DNA of 64,000 nucleotides, taken from assembly GCF_000213655.1 (NCBI RefSeq), contig NC_015554.1, positions 496,001-560,000 of the forward strand. Reading direction: 5' to 3'. The notes below the pieces were generated by a model that saw nothing but the letters and a program-made list of their open reading frames with translations, had not been told where the DNA came from and did no database searches. Numbering within the stretch: position 1 is the stretch's first letter; every line of letters begins with the position of its first letter. The stretch comes from Alteromonas naphthalenivorans (lineage in GTDB: Bacteria; Pseudomonadota; Gammaproteobacteria; Enterobacterales; Alteromonadaceae). Of this stretch, positions 46,946 through 56,800 are shown one piece after another. Made by a program: the position numbers and the translations under genes.

Positions 46946-48976
46946 ATGTCAGATATTCAAAAGATTATCGTACCGGATGTAGGCGGTGACGAAGTTGAAG
47001 TTATCGAGCTATGTGTTGCCGTAGGCGACACCATTGATGCAGATGAAGGCGTTGTTACTGTAGAAAGTGACAAAGCCTCTATGGATATTCCTGCACCATT
47101 TGAAGGTGAAATCGTTAGCTTATCTGTTGCCGTTGGCGACAAGATTAAAGAAGGCGATGTTATCGGCGAAATGAAAAAAGCAGGTGGCGAAGAAGCCTCT
47201 TCTGAAGAGAAAGAAGAGCCAGCTGAAGCAGCGCCTGCACCAGAAGAGCCGAAAGAAGAACCTAAAGAAGAAAGTAAATCAGAAGCGGCACCAGCATCAT
47301 CAGGTGGTGAAGTGATAGAAGTTGCGGTTCCTGATATTGGTGACGACGGCGAAGTAGATGTTATTGATGTATTGGTTTCTGTAGGCGATACCATCGAAAA
47401 AGAAGATGGGCTTATTACGCTAGAAACCGACAAAGCCACTATGGATGTGCCTTCTACTCACGCAGGTACTGTGAAAGAAGTATTCATCAGTACTGGCGAT
47501 AAAGTAAAAGAAGGTACGCTAGTTATTAAACTAGAAACCGCTGGAAGTGGTGAAGCAGCTAGCAGTGATGCGCCTGCTCAGTCAAGTTCTGAAAAAGCGG
47601 CACCTTCGGCTGAATCATCTTCTGACGACGCGGCTTCATCTGCCCCGTCATCAGAATCTGCCGGTGGCGTAGTAGAAGTTGAAGTACCTGATATTGGCGA
47701 AGACGGTGAAGTAGACGTTATCGATGTATTAGTTTCTGTGGGCGACATCATTGAGAAAGAAGATGGTCTTATTACCCTTGAAACTGATAAAGCGACAATG
47801 GATGTGCCTTCTACCCATGCAGGTACAGTAAAAGAAGTCTTCATTAAGGCCGGTGACAAAGTTAAGCAAGGTACGCTAGTTATTAAGCTGGAAACTGCCG
47901 GAAGTGGCGGTTCAGCAAGTAGCGAAGCACCTGCACCGAAGAAAGCGGAATCTGCGCCTGAGAAGCCCAAAGCGGCTGACAAACCAGCAGCACAGAATAA
48001 GTCACCTGTTCCACCACAGGAATCACCTGAGCCTAAAGGCAATGGTAAAGCACATGCTTCACCTTCAGTGCGCCGCGTAGCAAGAGAGTTTGGTGTAGAC
48101 CTTACCCTTGTTAATGGAACAGGCCCTAAGAATCGTATTCTTAAAGAAGACGTTCAGGCTTACGTGAAAGCTGAACTTGCTAAGCCGAAAGGCAGTGCTG
48201 CAAGTGCCGCTGCACCAGCAGGCGATAACGTACTTCAAATTGTGCCGGTTAAACCTGTTGATCACAGCAAGTTTGGCGAAGTTGAAGAAGTTAAGCTGTC
48301 GCGTATTCAAAAGATTTCTGGTCCGTTCTTACACCGTAACTGGGCGACTATCCCTCATGTAACACAGTTTGATGAGGCTGATATCACCGACGTAGAAGCG
48401 TTCCGTAAAGAACAAAATGCGTATCATGCGAAAATTAAGTCTGGCTTGAAGATCACGCCACTTGTTTTCATCATGAAAGCGGTCGCAAAAGCACTAGAGA
48501 AATACGAAGTATTTAACTCTTCGCTTTCTGATGATGGTGAAAGCTTGATTATCAAGAAGTTCATCAACATTGGTATTGCGGTAGAAACGCCAGGTGGCTT
48601 GGTAGTGCCGGTAATCAAAGACGTGAACAAGAAAGGTATTGAGCAGTTGTCTCAAGAGCTTATTGAAACGTCGAAGAAAGCACGCGACGGCAAGCTGAAG
48701 TCTTCAGATATGCAAGGCGGTACCTTCACCATTTCAAGTTTAGGCGGAATTGGCGGAACAGCGTTCACACCAATTGTGAATGCCCCTGAAGTTGCTATCT
48801 TAGGTGTGTCTAAGTCTGATATGAAACCGAAGTGGAATGGTAGCGAGTTTGAACCTCGTCTAATGGTTCCATTAAGTTTATCTTACGACCACCGTGTTAT
48901 CGATGGCGCAGTAGGTGCAAGGTTCTCTGCTGAAGTGGCAGCAAACTTAACTGACTTGCGCAGAATTATACTTTAA
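46946..48976 (+). CDS. aceF: Dihydrolipoamide acetyltransferase AceF (E2) with three lipoyl domains
   Basis: Core of the pyruvate dehydrogenase complex. Three lipoyl domains lie at about residues 1-80, 122-200 and 240-320, each with the lipoylated Lys in ESDKASMD or ETDKATMD. Flexible Ala/Ser/Glu/Pro linkers separate them. An E1/E3-binding domain follows (about 373-408, ASPSVRRVAREFGVDL), then the catalytic domain ending SLSYDHRVIDGAVGARF. Domains 2 and 3 are nearly identical in protein but differ at many third codon positions. Length 676. Confidence 0.98.
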   Translation: MSDIQKIIVPDVGGDEVEVIELCVAVGDTIDADEGVVTVESDKASMDIPAPFEGEIVSLSVAVGDKIKEGDVIGEMKKAGGEEASSEEKEEPAEAAPAPEEPKEEPKEESKSEAAPASSGGEVIEVAVPDIGDDGEVDVIDVLVSVGDTIEKEDGLITLETDKATMDVPSTHAGTVKEVFISTGDKVKEGTLVIKLETAGSGEAASSDAPAQSSSEKAAPSAESSSDDAASSAPSSESAGGVVEVEVPDIGEDGEVDVIDVLVSVGDIIEKEDGLITLETDKATMDVPSTHAGTVKEVFIKAGDKVKQGTLVIKLETAGSGGSASSEAPAPKKAESAPEKPKAADKPAAQNKSPVPPQESPEPKGNGKAHASPSVRRVAREFGVDLTLVNGTGPKNRILKEDVQAYVKAELAKPKGSAASAAAPAGDNVLQIVPVKPVDHSKFGEVEEVKLSRIQKISGPFLHRNWATIPHVTQFDEADITDVEAFRKEQNAYHAKIKSGLKITPLVFIMKAVAKALEKYEVFNSSLSDDGESLIIKKFINIGIAVETPGGLVVPVIKDVNKKGIEQLSQELIETSKKARDGKLKSSDMQGGTFTISSLGGIGGTAFTPIVNAPEVAILGVSKSDMKPKWNGSEFEPRLMVPLSLSYDHRVIDGAVGARFSAEVAANLTDLRRIIL

Positions 48977-48985
48977 ATAAAAATA

Positions 48986-49017
48986 CGAGAATGTTTGTTA
49001 TATCATGAACATTCTCG
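48986..49017 (+). promoter_or_regulatory. Intercistronic hairpin between aceF and lpd
   Basis: Perfect 10-base arms CGAGAATGTT and AACATTCTCG have a 12-base loop and only a weak T-rich tail. It begins 10 bases after the aceF stop. It could be a partial terminator or a 3'-end stabiliser giving a different level of lpd mRNA. Confidence 0.6.
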
Positions 49018-49104
49018 ATGATTTTATAAGCCCTTGGGGCAGTATTTAGGTTATGCTATTACGCACAAGGTGATAGCTAACAAAAAATAGGATTGAGGTT
49101 CACA

Positions 49105-50526
49105 ATGAGCGAAATTAAAACGCAATTAGTGGTACTGGGCGGCGGCCCTGGCGGTTACTCTGCAGCATTCCGTGCTGCCGACTTAGGTATAGAAACCGTT
49201 ATTGTTGATTCACGCGAAGTGTTAGGCGGCGTATGTCTTAACGTTGGCTGTATTCCTTCAAAAGCATTGCTTCATGTAGCGAAAGTGATGAAAGAAGCGA
49301 AGCACATGGCTAGCCACGGCGTAACGTTTGGCGAACCAGAAATCGACTTAGACAAAATTCGCGAATATAAAGACAGCGTTGTAAAACAGCTGACTAACGG
49401 TCTTGGCGGCATGTCTAAAATGCGTAAAACCAAGCACGTTAAAGGTTACGGTAAATTTACCGGTGCTAATACCCTTGAAGTAAAAAATGGTGACGACGTT
49501 ACTACTATTACTTTTGAAAAAGCGATTATTGCTGCGGGTTCTGAGCCAGTAAGCTTGCCGTTTATTCCAGAAGACGATCGTATTATCGACTCAACTGGCG
49601 CTTTGGAAATGAAAGATATTCCAGAGAAAATGCTAGTACTTGGTGGCGGTATCATTGGCCTAGAAATGGGTACAGTATACGAAGCGCTAGGTTCAAAAAT
49701 TGATGTTGTTGAATTTTTAGATCAGCTTATTCCAGCTGCTGATAAAGACATCATGAAAGTCTTTATGAAAGACTATAAAGAAAAATTCAACATCATGCTT
49801 GAAACCAAGGTTACTGCGGTTGAAGCAAAAGATGACGGCTTATACGTAACGTTTGAAGGTAAAAATGCACCTTCAGAACAAGTACGCTACGACAAAGTAT
49901 TAGTGGCTGTTGGGCGTCGTCCAAACGGTAAAATGGTTGGCGCAGACACCGCTGGTGTTAACGTTGACGACCGTGGCTTTATTAACGTTGATAAGCAAAT
50001 GCGTACTAACGTTGAGCATATCTTTGCTATCGGTGATTTAGTAGGCCAACCTATGCTTGCACATAAAGCGGTTCACGAAGGTCATGTTGCTGCTGAAGTT
50101 ATTGCTGGGCAGAAACATTACTTCGACCCACGTGGTATTCCTTCAGTAGCGTACACTGAGCCGGAAGTTGCCTGGGTTGGTGTTACCGAGAAAGAAGCGA
50201 AAGAGCAAGGTTTAAGCTACGAAACAGCCGTATTCCCATGGGCTGCTTCAGGTCGTGCTATTGCCTCTGATGCGACTAACGGTATGACTAAAATGATTTT
50301 CGAAAAAGACACCGGTCGTGTACTTGGTGGCGCAATGGTAGGTACTAACGCGGGCGAAATGCTTGGCGAGATTGGTCTTGCTGTTGAAATGGGCGCAGAT
50401 GCGGAAGATGTTGCTTTAACAATTCACGCTCACCCAACGTTAAACGAATCAATTGGTTTAGCGTCTGAAATCTTTGAAGGTAGCATTACCGATTTGCCTA
50501 ACGCTAAGGCAAAGAAAAAGAAGTAA
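49105..50526 (+). CDS. lpdA: Dihydrolipoyl dehydrogenase Lpd (E3)
   Basis: FAD enzyme that reoxidises dihydrolipoamide of the pyruvate and 2-oxoglutarate dehydrogenase complexes. The start ATG at 49105 has GAGG upstream; an in-frame TTG at 49093 is less likely. FAD motif VVLGGGPGGYSAAFRA, redox disulfide GGVCLNVGCIPSK, NAD motif LGGGIIGLEMG, and C-terminal active-site HAHPTLNES. Length 473. It ends with a strong terminator. Confidence 0.98.
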   Translation: MSEIKTQLVVLGGGPGGYSAAFRAADLGIETVIVDSREVLGGVCLNVGCIPSKALLHVAKVMKEAKHMASHGVTFGEPEIDLDKIREYKDSVVKQLTNGLGGMSKMRKTKHVKGYGKFTGANTLEVKNGDDVTTITFEKAIIAAGSEPVSLPFIPEDDRIIDSTGALEMKDIPEKMLVLGGGIIGLEMGTVYEALGSKIDVVEFLDQLIPAADKDIMKVFMKDYKEKFNIMLETKVTAVEAKDDGLYVTFEGKNAPSEQVRYDKVLVAVGRRPNGKMVGADTAGVNVDDRGFINVDKQMRTNVEHIFAIGDLVGQPMLAHKAVHEGHVAAEVIAGQKHYFDPRGIPSVAYTEPEVAWVGVTEKEAKEQGLSYETAVFPWAASGRAIASDATNGMTKMIFEKDTGRVLGGAMVGTNAGEMLGEIGLAVEMGADAEDVALTIHAHPTLNESIGLASEIFEGSITDLPNAKAKKKK

Positions 50527-50548
50527 GTTAGCTAATTAGTTAACGCAG

Positions 50549-50580
50549 AAACCCGCCACAGGGCGGGTTTTTTTATTTTT
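50549..50580 (+). terminator. Rho-independent terminator of the pdh operon
   Basis: A 9-base stem (AAACCCGCC / GGCGGGTTT) with an ACAG loop and a T-rich tail, 23 bases after the lpd stop. Confidence 0.93.
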
Positions 50581-50661
50581 GGTGCAGCTAACTTGGCGCA
50601 ATCTACATGTAGCACCTATTATTAATGCAGGTTATTAGCAGTTAGATTTAAACGAGACAAA

Positions 50662-51108
50662 ATGGTCCCGAGCAACATTCATACTATTGGAAAGAACACC
50701 TCTCATGCAGAAACTAAACACGCCGAATATGATATTGAGTTAATAGGTAATGTGCTCAGAGTAGACGGGCGAGGCGTGGTAAACGAAGAGATTTTGAAGC
50801 AATACCACGAGGACGTTAAAGATATTGTCATTAGTCTTAAAGGCCAAAAATGGGGCTTTTTAGGATTTGTTCAAGGTACTGGGATTTTAACACCGGCAGC
50901 AGAATCTACCTTAATAGACTCAATCAAACTTCGTAAAATATACGGTATGTCAGCCTGTGCTTTAGTGGTTGCCAACGCTGACATTCCAGCGCTGGTTCAG
51001 AGTCAGTTCGAGCGGGTGTACTTGGCAGCAGATATCGATTATTTCTTTTGTGTTGATGAAAAGGAAGGTTTAGCGTGGCTTGCCAGTAAAGAATGCAAGT
51101 ACAAGTAA
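50662..51108 (+). CDS. Small uncharacterised protein, possibly STAS/SpoIIAA-like fold
   Basis: Not recognised with confidence. The 148-residue soluble protein has no signal peptide. The pattern IELIGNVLRVDGRGVVNEE, then a helix, VISLKGQKWGFLGFVQ, a helix after LTPAAEST, and ACALVVANAD alternates strands and helices like SpoIIAA/STAS-like proteins. It ends WLASKECKYK. The Shine-Dalgarno is weak. It is a single gene between the pdh operon terminator and a convergent LysR gene. No function is proposed. Confidence 0.7.
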   Translation: MVPSNIHTIGKNTSHAETKHAEYDIELIGNVLRVDGRGVVNEEILKQYHEDVKDIVISLKGQKWGFLGFVQGTGILTPAAESTLIDSIKLRKIYGMSACALVVANADIPALVQSQFERVYLAADIDYFFCVDEKEGLAWLASKECKYK

Positions 51109-51205
51109 GCCTAAGCAGGTGAAAGCTGTCTATCAGAGGGGCGGTAATAGCAGCTTATCTTCAAGGCTTATTGCAAGCAGACCCCAACAAGGTTTATTTA
51201 AAAAA

Positions 51206-52312
51206 CTACGCAATTACTTTCCCCTTTGGGTCATTCACAGCGTTATCTAAATTTAAAATGTCGGCCGTCTCGGCTGCGTCTATCTCTTCACCATGCTTAA
51301 TATGCGATGGCGTAAAGTCGCTGCTGTCTATATTACGTTGAGCCAAGAAGCGCTTAACGGTTTCGGCGCAATAGGCTTTACGGCAGCACTGAGATAGCAG
51401 CATTTCGTGGCGCTCTACGCGCTCGTGAATGAACTTCACCACTAATTTACGTAACCACTGTAACCCTGCATCTAAGTCTTGGCGTTTGTGCCACATAACA
51501 GACATTGGCAGGCCTTTAATTTCAACAGGTGTTTCAAATACTGCGAGCTCACCAGAGAAGATTTCCTTCTCGACAACCAGTGACGGTGCAACACATATTA
51601 AGTTGCTTTCTTTTAGCAGCGGCGTAGCGTTGTAGAATTGATTGACCGACATGGCAATACGGCGTTTTAATCCCATGTTAGCCAAGACCTGATCGGTAGG
51701 GCCGGTGACATCACCCGTTACCGACACCAACAGGTGATCGGCAGCAATAAAGTCTTCTAGCGTGAGCTGGGCTTTCGCTAGCGGGTGATCGGGGCGCATC
51801 ACTACTACCCAACTAGGATCTAACACGTGCTCGGTACGTATTACCGCATCAGGTTGAAGGTATTTAGAAAAGGTTAGTTCGGCCTCGGCGTCTTTTAATA
51901 CCTTATCAGTGCCCAAATCGTAACTGGGGATCGCATGAATATTAATGCCTGGCGCTTCATTTTCAATAACCTTACGAAGCGGCCCCCATACCATAGCAAC
52001 TATGCTGTCGGTGGCCGATATACGAAAGGTACGCTTGGCCGTAGCAGGGTCAAATTCCGCGGGGCTGACGGCAAATTCAAGTTGCACCAACGGGCCTTGA
52101 ATTTGGCTCCACAGGTTTTTGGCATAAGAGGTGGGTTGAATACCACGGCCATCCTTTACGAATAACTCGTCTTTCCATGCAGTACGCATGCGAGAAAGGG
52201 CGTTCGATACAGCTGGTTGGGTCATCGACAATCTATCAGCAGCACGGGTAATCGCGCCTTCTGTCATGATGGCATCAAATATCATTAATAAATTTAAATC
52301 ATGTGGACGCAT
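51206..52312 (-). CDS. LysR-family transcriptional regulator with extended C-terminus
   Basis: DNA-binding regulator. The N-terminal winged helix has GAITRAADRLSMTQPAVSNALSRM (helix-turn-helix about residues 20-43), in the NodD/LeuO/MexT-like subgroup. A periplasmic-binding-like effector domain follows (about 95-300). About 65 extra residues after the normal end include a cysteine-containing CCRKAYC. Length 368 against about 300 for the family. It is divergent from the RND pump genes, whose expression it plausibly controls, as MexT does for mexEF. Confidence 0.88.
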   Translation of the reverse strand: MRPHDLNLLMIFDAIMTEGAITRAADRLSMTQPAVSNALSRMRTAWKDELFVKDGRGIQPTSYAKNLWSQIQGPLVQLEFAVSPAEFDPATAKRTFRISATDSIVAMVWGPLRKVIENEAPGINIHAIPSYDLGTDKVLKDAEAELTFSKYLQPDAVIRTEHVLDPSWVVVMRPDHPLAKAQLTLEDFIAADHLLVSVTGDVTGPTDQVLANMGLKRRIAMSVNQFYNATPLLKESNLICVAPSLVVEKEIFSGELAVFETPVEIKGLPMSVMWHKRQDLDAGLQWLRKLVVKFIHERVERHEMLLSQCCRKAYCAETVKRFLAQRNIDSSDFTPSHIKHGEEIDAAETADILNLDNAVNDPKGKVIA

Positions 52313-52632
52313 CAGTCTCTCCGGTTATTCGTAAAATAGTTCTGTACCAGTATATTAGGCCGCGGTAAGGAAATACTCCGTAAACACGCGGTGAACCCAT
52401 CGCTTTTTATCGCTTCAGCTCTTCTCTACACGGCGTGTCTAACTATTATCACAACACTTTTTCGCTTCAGACTGTGGTGCCAACTTTTATGTAACACCTT
52501 GAGCAAAATAGCCTAAATTTCATACTTCTCAATATATATCATTTTATGATGTGTTGCATACGAAAATATAATTATTTTTATTGTATTGCGATGTGCATAA
52601 TGCACGCCTTCACACTTTTAGAGACGCTTGCA
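52313..52632. promoter_or_regulatory. Divergent control region between the LysR gene and the RND pump
   Basis: 320 bases with no gene. The palindrome ATCAT-TTT-ATGAT at 52538-52550 sits inside an AT-rich tract (52525-52580) that probably contains the pump promoter and is a candidate LysR site. Upstream ATGs in frame with the adaptor exist but give a non-lipoprotein N-terminus. Confidence 0.4.
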
Positions 52633-53874
52633 ATGACGACTTTAACTCGATTTTTGGCAATTCTAAGCCTTACAGCACTTGTCGCCGCATGTGGTAGCGA
52701 CGATACGGATCCTGGCCAGCAAATGCATGCGAATGCGGGCATTCCTGTAGATGTTGCGCCAGTGGTCTCGCAGCGTTTAACTGAGTGGGACAGTTTTACT
52801 GGCCGTTTAGAAGCGCCGCAAACGGTATCGCTTCGCCCACGTGTTTCAGGCTACATTGAATTTGTAGCGTTTGAAGAAGGCGAATATGTAGAGCAGGGCG
52901 AAACCTTATTCCTTATTGATAACCGCGCTTTTAAAGCAGAAGTTGAGCGTTTAACCGCGCAACTTGAAGAAGCAAAAAGCCGTTACGACTTATCTGTGCA
53001 AAGTTACGACAGAGTCGTAAAACTTCGTAAAACCCAAGCGGTTTCACAAGAGGTGCTAGATGAGCGTTTAGCGGGTAAGAATCAAGCTTTTGCTAGCATC
53101 AATCAAACGAAAGCGGCATTAGACGTTGCTCGTTTAAATCGCGGTTTTGCCCGTGTTGAAGCGCCAATCTCTGGCCGTGTGTCTCGGGCAAACATCACCG
53201 AAGGTAACTATGTAACGGCAGGACAGTCTGAGCTTACCAGCATCGTATCTACTCATCAGCTTTACGCTTACTTCGATATTGATGAGCAAACCTACCTAAA
53301 TTACGTAAGTAGCGATGGTAAAGCAGATTCTGCGGTAAACGACCAAGCGGTGGCTATGCGTCTTGCCAATGAGCAAGACTATGGTCACTGGGGACAAATC
53401 GATTTTGTCGATAATCAAGTGAATGGCAATACGGGTACCCTTCGTGTTCGCGCGGTTTTCAACAACGAAAATGGCCGTTTAATGCCGGGTTTATTTACCC
53501 ACTTGAAACTAGCGGGTGATACCAACGAGCAGGGCATTTTAATTAAAGAAAAAGCGATAGGTACCGACCTTAACAACAAATTTGTATTGGTGGTAAACAC
53601 CGACAATAAAGTGGAATACCGCGCTGTTACCTTGGGTGACAAAGTAGGTAGCATGCGCATTATTCAAAGTGGCCTAGTAGCTGGCGACACCATTGTAGTT
53701 GATGGCCTTCAGCGCGTACGTCCAGGAGCTGTTGTTGCGCCAAACCAGGTTGATATGGGTGATAAAGAAGCACTAGCAAGCCTACAAAATTGGCAGGCAC
53801 GTGTAGATAACGTAACAAATTTGGCTAACGTTGATGCGCTAACTGGTAGCGTTGCCGGTACTGGAATTAACTAA
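52633..53874 (+). CDS. RND efflux periplasmic adaptor lipoprotein (AcrA/MexE family)
   Basis: Membrane-fusion protein of a multidrug RND pump. The start at 52633 gives a classic lipoprotein signal with lipobox LVAAC, so the mature protein is acylated and inner-membrane anchored. Barrel-sandwich halves RPRVSGYIEFVAFEEGEYVEQG and RVEAPISGRVSRANITEGNYV flank a helical hairpin (about 95-155). The beta-barrel domain follows. Length 413. TAATG overlap with the pump gene. No outer-membrane factor gene follows, so TolC is presumably supplied from elsewhere. Confidence 0.93.
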   Translation: MTTLTRFLAILSLTALVAACGSDDTDPGQQMHANAGIPVDVAPVVSQRLTEWDSFTGRLEAPQTVSLRPRVSGYIEFVAFEEGEYVEQGETLFLIDNRAFKAEVERLTAQLEEAKSRYDLSVQSYDRVVKLRKTQAVSQEVLDERLAGKNQAFASINQTKAALDVARLNRGFARVEAPISGRVSRANITEGNYVTAGQSELTSIVSTHQLYAYFDIDEQTYLNYVSSDGKADSAVNDQAVAMRLANEQDYGHWGQIDFVDNQVNGNTGTLRVRAVFNNENGRLMPGLFTHLKLAGDTNEQGILIKEKAIGTDLNNKFVLVVNTDNKVEYRAVTLGDKVGSMRIIQSGLVAGDTIVVDGLQRVRPGAVVAPNQVDMGDKEALASLQNWQARVDNVTNLANVDALTGSVAGTGIN

Positions 53875-56800
53875 TGAATTTTTCGCAATTTTTCATTCGC
53901 CGCCCTATCTTTGCAGGTGTACTAAGCCTGCTCATTTTCATTGGCGGCGCCATTGCTGTTTGGCAACTACCTATCACAGAATACCCAGAAGTGGTGCCAC
54001 CTACGGTTGTGGTAACGGCTAACTATCCTGGCGCAAATCCTAAGGTGATAGCTGAAACTGTGGCTACGCCCCTAGAGCAAGAGATTAATGGCGTAGAAGA
54101 TATGATTTATATGTCTTCGCAGGCCACATCTGATGGGCGTATGACCCTTACCATTACGTTTGCCATTGGTACCGACCCTGATGATGCCACTACGCTAGTA
54201 CAAAACCGTGTTAACCGCGCCACTCCGCGATTGCCACAGGAAGTACAGCGCTTAGGTATTGTTACCGAAAAATCGTCACCAGATTTAACGATGGTGGTGC
54301 ATTTAACGTCGCCTGATAAACGTTACGACATGCTTTATTTGTCTAACTATGCCGACCAGTTTGTGAAAGATGAACTCGCACGTGTTGAAGGGGTAGGGCA
54401 AGTTCGTTTATTTGGTGCTGGTGAATACAGCATGCGTGTATGGCTAGATCCAAACAAGTTGGCTTCACTTCAAATGAACCCTGGCGATGTGGTTACGGCT
54501 ATTTCCGAGCAAAACCAACAAGCGGCGGCAGGAAGTCTAGGCGCACAGCCTACGGGCACCAGTGAGTTTCAGTTACTAATTAATGTACGCGGTCGTCTAG
54601 AAGACGAAAGTGAGTTTGAAAATATCATCGTTAAGACGGGGGATAATGGCCAAATTACCCGCTTGAAAGACGTAGCACGCATTGAGTTAGGTGCCGATTA
54701 CTACACTTTGCGTTCTCTGTTAAACAATAACCCTGCGGCAGCATTACCTATATTTCAGGCACCAGGTTCTAACGCCATTCAAATTTCTGATGACGTGCGT
54801 GCGCGCATGGCCGAGCTAGAAAAAATGTTTCCAGAAGGGTTGGAGTACGACATCGTTTACGACCCCACGGTATTCGTGCGCGGCTCAATTGAAGCGGTGG
54901 TAAATACGTTATTTGAAGCTGTGTTACTGGTTGTTTTGGTTGTTGTACTGTTTTTACAAACCTGGCGCGCCTCTATTATTCCTTTAGTGGCCGTTCCTAT
55001 TTCATTGGTTGGTACTTTTGCGTTTATGCAATTGATGGGCTTTTCGTTAAACGCGCTATCGTTGTTTGGCTTGGTACTGGCTATCGGGATTGTGGTTGAT
55101 GATGCCATTGTGGTGGTGGAAAACGTAGAGCGGAATATTGCCGATGGCAAAGCGCCGTTCGATGCCACTGTGCAAGCCATGAAAGAAGTTACAGGCCCTA
55201 TTATAGCCACCACCTTGGTACTGGCTGCGGTGTTTATCCCTACTGCTTTTATGAGTGGCTTAACGGGTCAATTTTATAAGCAGTTTGCGTTAACGATTAC
55301 CATTTCTACCTTTATTTCGGCGATCAATTCACTAACCCTAAGCCCAGCGCTGTCGGCGTTATTATTAAAGCCTCATGGGCAATCGAAAGATTGGTTAAGC
55401 CGTGGTATGGATAAACTATTTGGCCGTTTTGTATTTACGCCATTTAATAAAATGTTCGATCGCGGAGCCAAAAAATACACAGGCGCTGTAGGTGGGCTTA
55501 TTCGCAAAAGCGGTGTGGTAGTGGTGCTTTATGCCGGTTTATTAGGCCTAACCTATTTCCAGTTTGCTAACACGCCTACTGGCTATGTACCACCGCAAGA
55601 TAAGCAGTACCTTATTGCATTTGCTCAACTTCCTAATGCATCGTCGCTAGATAGAACCGAGGAAGTGGTACGTGAAATGTCACGAATTGCGATGGAGCAC
55701 CCTGGGGTTTCTGATGCAGTAGCGTTTCCAGGTTTGAATATTAATGGCTTCACCAATAGCCCAAGTTCCGGTGTGCTGTTTACGCCGCTAAAGCCTTTTA
55801 GTGAGCGCCAAAGTCCAGAGCTTTCAGCCGGTGCAATTGCGATGCAATTAAACCAGCAATTTGGTTCTATTAAAGGGGCGTATGTGGCTATATTCCCGCC
55901 ACCACCGGTAATGGGGCTTGGCACCATTGGTGGGTTTAGGCTGCAAGTTCAAGACAGAGGAAATTTGGGTTTTGCTGAACTTGAAAAAGTAACTCAAGAG
56001 GTGATTGGCAAAGCGTGGGCGCACCCTGCATTAACCGGTAACTTCACTAGCTTTACGGTTAATGTACCTCAGTTAAATGTGGATGTAGATCGCGAGAAAG
56101 CCGTTAGCCAAGGGGTAAATATTGGCACCTTGTTTGACACCATGCAGGCGTATTTAGGCTCGGTGTATGTGAACGATTTCAACTTGTTCGGTAGAACCTA
56201 TCAGGTGAATGTTCAGGCCGATGCACAGTACCGCCAAGACGTTGAAAACATCACTCAATTTAAGGTGCGAAACGATAAAGGGGATATGATCCCGCTAGGT
56301 TCATTCCTAGATATTCAGCACAGTGCAGAGCCAGACAGGGTGATGCATTACAACGGCTATGTCACCGCTGAAGTGAATGGCTCACCAGCGCCGGGCTACA
56401 GTTCAGATCAAGCCAAAGCCGCGATTGAGCAAATTCTTGATGAAACGCTTCCGCTAGGCATGACCTACGAGTGGACCGAGCTAACCTATCAGCAAATATT
56501 GGCAGGTAATGCGTCGGCCTTTATTTTCCCGTTAGTCGTACTGTTGGTGTTCTTAGTGTTGGCGGCACAGTATGAAAGCTTACGCTTACCACTGGCTATT
56601 ATATTAATTGTTCCCATGACCTTGCTAAGCGCATTAATTGGTGTGGTGATTTATGGCGGCGACAACAACATATTTACCCAAATTGGCTTAATTGTGTTGG
56701 TGGGGCTTGCTACTAAAAATGCCATTCTGATTGTGGAATTTGCCAAAGAACTACAAGACAAGGGTATGGACGCACTATCAGCCATTAAAGAGGCCAGCAA

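Noticed and set aside
46957..48042. Long minus-strand ORFs (160 and 154 codons) across aceF
   Set aside because: They are Ser/Ser-Pro-rich antisense readings of the Glu/Ala-rich lipoyl linkers; no start signal, no family likeness, and aceF is certain.
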